A stretch of 35,996 nucleotides of DNA from the NCBI GenBank assembly GCA_949516455.1, contig CATILC010000040.1, positions 1 to 35,996 on the forward strand. The letters run 5' to 3'. The position numbers and the translations under genes were made by a program. The number at the start of each line of letters is the position of its first letter. The first letter of the stretch is position 1. Shown piece by piece: positions 31,959 through 35,996 of this stretch. The notes under the pieces were generated by a model. The model did no database searches, was not told the DNA's origin, and was given only the letters and a program-made list of their open reading frames with translations. The DNA comes from Flavobacteriia bacterium (GTDB lineage: Bacteria; Bacteroidota; Bacteroidia; Flavobacteriales; Schleiferiaceae).

Positions 31959-33539
31959 TCAGTCTTCGGACTTGAGTCGGAATTGCAGCTTATCGTACTT
32001 CTCTATGGCCATCTGGAGACTGAAAGACGAATCTGCCAAATACACCAATCGTTCAAATTTGTCACGGGCGATGAAACGCTGTTTGAGTTTTTTGAATTCC
32101 TCAAGCTGACGCTCATCCTCAGAAGTCAGCCAGCATGCTTTGTGTGCCGGATAGGGCTCATAGCTGCATCGAGCACCGTACTCGTTTTCCAGTCGATATT
32201 GAATGACCTCGTATTGCAACGCCCCCACCGTGCCAATGATCTTCCTTCCATTGGACTCAAGGATGAATAGCTGGGCAACCCCCTCGTCCATCAGCTGATC
32301 GATACCCTTGGCCAACTGCTTGGATTTCAGCGGATCCTCATTGTTGATGAAGCGAAAATGTTCGGGGCTGAAACTTGGTATTCCTTTGAAGTTCAAAGAT
32401 TCTCCGCTGCTCAGACCGTCACCGATCCTGAAATTGCCTGTGTCGTGGAGCCCGATGATATCCCCAGGATAGGCCCGATCCATAATGGCCTTGCGGGAGG
32501 CCATAAAAGTGGTCGGACTGGAGAACTTGAGGTCTTTACCCAGGCGTACGTGCTTATAGGGTTTGTTTCTTTCGAACACCCCTGACACAACTTTTACAAA
32601 AGCCAGGCGGTCCCTGTGTTTGGGGTCCATATTCGCATGGATCTTGAAAACGAAACCAGAGAAGCCTTTTTCATTGGGGTGAACGATCCGTTCTTCTGCC
32701 ATTTTCGGCTGGGGATGGGGGGCGATCCGAACGAAGCCTTCCAAGAGATCTTGCACGCCAAAATTATTCAAGGCACTTCCGAAGAAAACAGGGGATTGTT
32801 TGCCTTGCTGGTATGCCTCCACATCAAATGATGGATATACACCCTGGATCAATTCCGCTTCTTCTTTGAGCTGTTCAAATGCTGGCTGCCCCAGAAAGTC
32901 CGCAAAGCGGATATCTTTGAGTCCATTCAATTCCACCTGCTCCCCTACCTTCTGCTTGAGCTGCTCGGTAAAGAGCAACAACCTGTCGTCCTGGAGATTA
33001 TAAACGCCCTGAAAATCCTGACCCATCCCAATGGGCCAACTCATCGGCGTCACATTCAGACCGAGTTTCTGCTCCACTTCATCGAGCAGGTCGAAGGCGT
33101 CTCTGCCCTCCCGATCGAGTTTATTGATGAAAATGATCAGCGGTATGTTGCGCATCCGGCTCACTTCCACCAATTTTTCGGTCTGGGCTTCCACTCCCTT
33201 GGCCACATCGATCACAACAATCGCAGAATCGACAGCAGTCAGCGTTCGGTAGGTGTCTTCTGCAAAATCCTGGTGACCCGGTGTATCGAGGATATTGATC
33301 TGTCGGCCTTGGTATTCAAAGGCCATAACCGATGTAGCCACAGAAATACCTCTTTGCTTTTCGATCTCCATGAAATCGGAGGTGGCGGTTCTCTTGACCT
33401 TATTTGATTTGACCGCACCCGCTTCTTGGATGGCTCCGCCAAAAAGAAGAAGTTTTTCTGTTAAAGTGGTCTTCCCCGCATCTGGATGAGAGATGATTCC
33501 AAAGGTCCTTCTGCGCTTGATTTCTTCTTCGGGCGACAT
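31959..33539 (-). CDS. prfC: Peptide chain release factor 3
   Basis: A 526-residue GTPase that recycles RF1/RF2 after termination. G1 is ISHPDAGKTTLTEKLLLF, the switch region contains RGISVATSVMAF, G3 is LDTPGHQDFAEDTYR and G4 is INKLDREGRDA. RF3-specific phrases include AIQEAGAVKSNKVKRTATSDFM and the C-terminal LQYEVIQYRLENEYGARC. Length is usual for RF3 and shorter than EF-G. No neighbour with a functional link on the same strand. Confidence 0.97.
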   Translation of the reverse strand: MSPEEEIKRRRTFGIISHPDAGKTTLTEKLLLFGGAIQEAGAVKSNKVKRTATSDFMEIEKQRGISVATSVMAFEYQGRQINILDTPGHQDFAEDTYRTLTAVDSAIVVIDVAKGVEAQTEKLVEVSRMRNIPLIIFINKLDREGRDAFDLLDEVEQKLGLNVTPMSWPIGMGQDFQGVYNLQDDRLLLFTEQLKQKVGEQVELNGLKDIRFADFLGQPAFEQLKEEAELIQGVYPSFDVEAYQQGKQSPVFFGSALNNFGVQDLLEGFVRIAPHPQPKMAEERIVHPNEKGFSGFVFKIHANMDPKHRDRLAFVKVVSGVFERNKPYKHVRLGKDLKFSSPTTFMASRKAIMDRAYPGDIIGLHDTGNFRIGDGLSSGESLNFKGIPSFSPEHFRFINNEDPLKSKQLAKGIDQLMDEGVAQLFILESNGRKIIGTVGALQYEVIQYRLENEYGARCSYEPYPAHKACWLTSEDERQLEEFKKLKQRFIARDKFERLVYLADSSFSLQMAIEKYDKLQFRLKSED

Positions 33540-33559
33540 ATGTCTGATTCAACGGCTGG

Positions 33560-33567
33560 CAAAAATA
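33560..33567 (-). promoter_or_regulatory. Putative -7 promoter element for prfC
   Basis: Minus-strand TATTTTTG (plus CAAAAATA) matches TAnnTTTG, 20 bases before the prfC ATG. The nearest TTG is only 14 bases upstream, short for a -33 element. Confidence 0.35.
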
Positions 33568-33640
33568 TGCAGTTTGTGAACCAAGCACCTTCTTTGGCGT
33601 TCATTTCTTATTAGTTAAGTCCATTTAAGAGCTTATTCCT

Positions 33641-34555
33641 GTGGAAGTTCAATACAGCATTAGCGACCTGGAGCGCATCAGCGGCGTGAAAGCACATACC
33701 ATTCGCGTATGGGAAAGTCGCTACGGACTGATCATTCCGCAGCGTACTGAAACCAATATTCGTTTCTATTCAGACGGCGACCTCAAGAAGATCATGAATG
33801 TGGCTTTCCTTGTGAATACTGGATTGCGCATCAGCAAAGTTGCTGGTATGACGGACAAGGAGCAGCGGGCGTTGGTTCTCGATAAGTCAAACGGAGGTCA
33901 CGACCACCAGGGCACTTTGACGGCCCTTAAAGTTTCCATGATCGATTACGACCAAGACACCTTTGAACGCATCCTCAACCGTTGCCTGTTGAATATGGGC
34001 GCAGAGGAGGCCTTCAATTCGGTTTTGGGTGATTTCATTCGGCATCTGGGAATCTTGTGGCAAACGGGCGCGATCAACGTGGCCCACGAGCACTTTGTGA
34101 CAGGCATCATCAAACAGAAGCTCTTCTCGCTGATCGATCAGCTTACCGTCGCCCCATCGGCCCACTCCAAAAGGCACTTGCTCTTTTTGCCCGCTGGCGA
34201 ATTGCATGAGCTTGGATTGCTCTACATTCATTTCCTCCTGAGAAAGAACGGTCAGTCCAGTCTGCTTCTGGGACAGGACGTGCCCATCGAATTCGTCAAG
34301 GAGGCGGCCGATAAATTCGAGCCCGAAGTCATTGTAAGCATATTCACGACCCACCCTGAAGAGGAGAACGTCGAAAATTACCTCCACGAACTCGGTTCTA
34401 CATTTCCCGAAAAGAAAAAGCAGTTCTTTTTGGCCGGTTATCCCCTGCGCAACTTCCGGGGGCCACTCAACGACAAGCGCGTGAATCTATTCCGTACCAT
34501 GGAAGATCTGCGCTCCTTCGTGGTGAACACCTACGCTGTAAAGCAGTCTACATAA
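33641..34555 (+). CDS. MerR-family regulator with cobalamin-binding domain (CarH/LitR-like)
   Basis: A 304-residue regulator using a GTG start. Residues 5-50 are a MerR winged helix (YSISDLERISGVKAHTIRVW, RYGL and NIRFYSDGDLKKI). Residues about 95-165 form the helical B12-capping bundle with the complete W-x9-EH signature: Trp140, Glu150, His151. Residues 175-300 are a Rossmann cobalamin domain with the E-x-H-x-x-G motif Glu187, His189, Gly192, where His189 would be the lower cobalt ligand. In Myxococcus and Thermus CarH this set binds adenosylcobalamin, and light breaks the tetramer and releases DNA. The gene stands just before an ECF sigma factor and phytoene desaturase. Known: the family and its motifs. 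Inferred: light control of those two genes here. Confidence 0.92.
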   Translation: MEVQYSISDLERISGVKAHTIRVWESRYGLIIPQRTETNIRFYSDGDLKKIMNVAFLVNTGLRISKVAGMTDKEQRALVLDKSNGGHDHQGTLTALKVSMIDYDQDTFERILNRCLLNMGAEEAFNSVLGDFIRHLGILWQTGAINVAHEHFVTGIIKQKLFSLIDQLTVAPSAHSKRHLLFLPAGELHELGLLYIHFLLRKNGQSSLLLGQDVPIEFVKEAADKFEPEVIVSIFTTHPEEENVENYLHELGSTFPEKKKQFFLAGYPLRNFRGPLNDKRVNLFRTMEDLRSFVVNTYAVKQST

Positions 34556-34582
34556 GGCTTCCAGCTTCCTTAGCGCCTTTTT
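34554..34582 (+). terminator. Weak terminator-like structure after the MerR gene
   Basis: AAGGC (34554-34558) pairs with GCCTT (34575-34579) across a 16-base loop, followed by T-rich sequence to 34582. The stem is short and the T-run doubles as the edge of the first operator-like motif, so termination is uncertain. Confidence 0.3.
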
Positions 34583-34666
34583 GTTTAATTCTTTGTGTTA
34601 AATATTAAACAAAACCTTGGCTCCCTGCCTTTCTTGTTTAACTTCGTCCCTGTAAAGATTAAACAA
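34581..34666. promoter_or_regulatory. Four-copy TTGTTTAA/TTAAACAA operator-like array
   Basis: TTGTTTAA at 34581-34588 and 34634-34641, and its reverse complement TTAAACAA at 34605-34612 and 34659-34666, form two inverted pairs with spacers of 16 and 17 bases. The pairs repeat at 53-54 bp, about five helical turns. The last pair flanks a possible promoter (TTG 34634-34636, 16 bases, TAAAGATT 34653-34660) and ends 6 bases before the sigma gene ATG. The site lies directly between the MerR/B12 gene and its likely targets, so it is the expected place for that regulator to bind. Repeats are seen; the binding protein is inferred. Confidence 0.65.
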
Positions 34667-34672
34667 ACGGCT

Positions 34673-35179
34673 ATGTCTACCATCGAATTCAACCGCTTGA
34701 TCGTCTCTCACCAAGAGTTTCTCAACCAACTGGCTATGAAACTGACCAAGAGTGTAGACGATGCAGAAGACCTCCTGCAGGATACGCTTTTCAAGGCTTT
34801 AAAGAATAAAGACAAGTATCAGGAGGGTACCAACCTGAAAGGCTGGCTTTACACGATCATGAAGAACACCTTCATCAATAACTACCGAAAGAAGAAAGTG
34901 CAGAACACCTTCATTGATGAAACAGACAACAAGTATTTCATCAACAGCAGAGAAGCCGAAAAGGACGCACGTACCGACTCAAGGGTGGATCGCGATTACC
35001 TCATGCGTCAGATCGACTCGGTGGATAAGCACTACGTGGACACTTTCATGATGCACTACAACGGGTACAAGTACGAAGAGATCGCTGAGATACTTGATAT
35101 TCCGCTTGGCACCGTGAAAAGTCGCATTTTCCTCGCTCGTCGTAAGATGATGGAGAAACTCATGGACTACCGAATCTGA
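34673..35179 (+). CDS. ECF RNA polymerase sigma factor
   Basis: A 168-residue sigma factor. The start chosen is the ATG at 34673 (MSTIEFNRLIVSHQEFLNQL); an earlier in-frame ATG would run through the operator array. Region 2 is DAEDLLQDTLFKALKNKDKY followed by the promoter-melting LKGWLYTIMKNTFINNYRKK. Region 4 is YVDTFMMHYNGYKYEEIAEI with the helix-turn-helix IPLGTVKSRIFLARRKM. No anti-sigma gene follows; instead crtI starts 11 bases later, so the two are co-transcribed. Control is probably at the level of transcription by the adjacent MerR/B12 regulator, not by an anti-sigma factor. Similar sigma-carotenoid neighbourhoods are familiar from Bacteroidota. Confidence 0.94.
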   Translation: MSTIEFNRLIVSHQEFLNQLAMKLTKSVDDAEDLLQDTLFKALKNKDKYQEGTNLKGWLYTIMKNTFINNYRKKKVQNTFIDETDNKYFINSREAEKDARTDSRVDRDYLMRQIDSVDKHYVDTFMMHYNGYKYEEIAEILDIPLGTVKSRIFLARRKMMEKLMDYRI

Positions 35180-35190
35180 GCCGTCCTTTC

Positions 35191-35996
35191 ATGCCAAACC
35201 TCCCCCACGCATGTGTCATAGGCGCAGGATTTGCAGGCCTTTCTGCAGCTTCGCATCTTTCCAAAAAAGGCTTCCGAGTCACCCTGGTCGAGAAGAACGA
35301 TCAGGCCGGCGGCCGAGCGCGTCGCTTCGAGTCTGAAGGATTCACCTTCGACATGGGCCCCTCTTGGTATTGGATGCCCGATGTTTTCGATCATTTTTTC
35401 AACGCACTGGATTCGGAAACCCAGGCGCATTACGAATTAAAAAGGCTCGACCCATCTTATCGCATCTTTTTTGAAGGATCCGAAATAATGGATGTTCCTG
35501 CCTCCATGGATGAACTCTATGCCCTTTTTGAGCAGTATGAAAAAGGGAGCTCGAGGGCACTGAAGAAATTCCTCAAAGAAAGCGAATACAAGTACGATGT
35601 CGGGATCAACGACCTGGTGTACAAACCAAGCAGGTCTCTTCTGGAATTTGCTGATTCACGCGTACTCAAAGGGCTGTTCAAAATGGATCTGTTCTCATCC
35701 ATGAGCAGCTATATACGCAAACACTTCACCGACTCAAGGCTGATCCGACTGCTCGAGTTTCCTGTTCTTTTTTTGGGAGCCACAGCGAAAAAAACACCAG
35801 CTCTTTACAGTTTGATGAACTACGCGGATCTCTGTCTGGGCACTTGGTATCCCATGGGCGGAATGCACAAGATCGTAGAGGGAATGGTTCGTGTTGCAGA
35901 GGAAAAAGGAGTGGAACTTCGGCTCGATGAAGAGGTGACTGGATTTTCTTTCAAAGAGGACGGCACCATCGGCTCCATTCGTACTACAAAAGGAGA
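35191..35996 (+). CDS. crtI: Phytoene desaturase (CrtI family), 3' truncated by window
   Basis: About 268 codons of an FAD-dependent carotenoid desaturase are present; the frame is open to the last base. The N-terminal dinucleotide fold is ACVIGAGFAGLSAASHLSKK, followed by VEKNDQAGGRARRF and the CrtI-typical FTFDMGPSWYWMPDVFDHFF. Further family phrases are YRIFFEGSEIMDVPAS and a substrate-side LGTWYPMGGMHKIVEGM. These residues fit phytoene desaturases that make lycopene or neurosporene from phytoene in the membrane. It lies 11 bases after the ECF sigma gene and is probably followed by crtB outside the window. Other CrtI-like desaturases or ketolases cannot be fully excluded without the C-terminus. 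Confidence 0.92.
   Translation, partial: MPNLPHACVIGAGFAGLSAASHLSKKGFRVTLVEKNDQAGGRARRFESEGFTFDMGPSWYWMPDVFDHFFNALDSETQAHYELKRLDPSYRIFFEGSEIMDVPASMDELYALFEQYEKGSSRALKKFLKESEYKYDVGINDLVYKPSRSLLEFADSRVLKGLFKMDLFSSMSSYIRKHFTDSRLIRLLEFPVLFLGATAKKTPALYSLMNYADLCLGTWYPMGGMHKIVEGMVRVAEEKGVELRLDEEVTGFSFKEDGTIGSIRTTKG

Noticed and set aside
1..35996. Search for CRISPR arrays, IS elements, phage genes, tRNA and rRNA
   Set aside because: No regularly spaced repeats, transposase or integrase motifs, tRNA cloverleaf signatures or rRNA stretches were noticed; this was by eye and small tRNAs could be missed.

Overview
The window looks like a chromosomal segment of a Bacteroidota bacterium, most likely of the Flavobacteriia/Flavobacteriales lineage. 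The reasons are a DUF4249-like fragment, a small Lacal_2735-type protein, a DISM-type sensor kinase, a DUF5362-like membrane protein, several TAnnTTTG (-7) promoter motifs instead of sigma70 -10 boxes, and a MerR/B12 regulator, ECF sigma and phytoene desaturase neighbourhood. Taxonomy is inferred from gene content only. I saw no insertion sequence, phage module, CRISPR array, rRNA or tRNA. Gene density is very high and many neighbours overlap by 4 bases (ATGA).

Layout. 1-2964 (+): end of a DUF4249-like protein, dnaK with a 5' hairpin and a clear terminator, then a 54-codon small protein. 3037-5514 (-): an overlapping three-gene unit of lipoprotein, LytS-type histidine kinase and LytTR response regulator. 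5624-13273 (-): a compact operon of DEDDh exonuclease with a worn GIY-YIG remnant, tpiA, prmA, an unrecognised 1459-aa exported protein, and clpS. 13346-15200 (-): YggS-family PLP protein and DUF1015 protein. 15266-16087 (-): M48 lipoprotein protease, divergent from thrS. 16210-19367 (+): thrS-infC-rpmI-rplT translation operon, with infC apparently lacking ATG/GTG/TTG at its family start, followed by a terminator. 19426-22624 (+): SH3-domain exported protein, acyl-CoA carboxylase beta and rimM, all overlapping. 22670-25251 (-): lpdA, a 34-codon ORF and an ACR3 arsenite exporter. 25317-28210: DUF5362-like protein, ridA, an orphan glutamine amidotransferase (pabA/trpG type) and pepD. 28299-31944 (+): three chained signalling genes (DISM kinase, REC-kinase hybrid, stand-alone REC). 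31959-33539 (-): prfC. 33641-35996 (+): MerR/B12 photoreceptor-like regulator, ECF sigma factor and the start of crtI.

Most of the content is housekeeping. The best candidate for a distinct regulatory system is the right end. There a CarH/LitR-type regulator keeps the full W-x9-EH and E-x-H-x-x-G cobalamin signatures. It is followed by a 117-bp gap holding four copies of the 8-mer TTGTTTAA/TTAAACAA in two inverted pairs about 53 bp apart, then an ECF sigma factor and a carotenoid gene. This predicts a light/B12-controlled sigma-carotenoid cascade. Second-tier items are the giant exported protein locked between prmA and clpS, the non-AUG infC start, the mutually exclusive hairpins between rpmI and rplT, and the 34-codon ORF joined to acr3.
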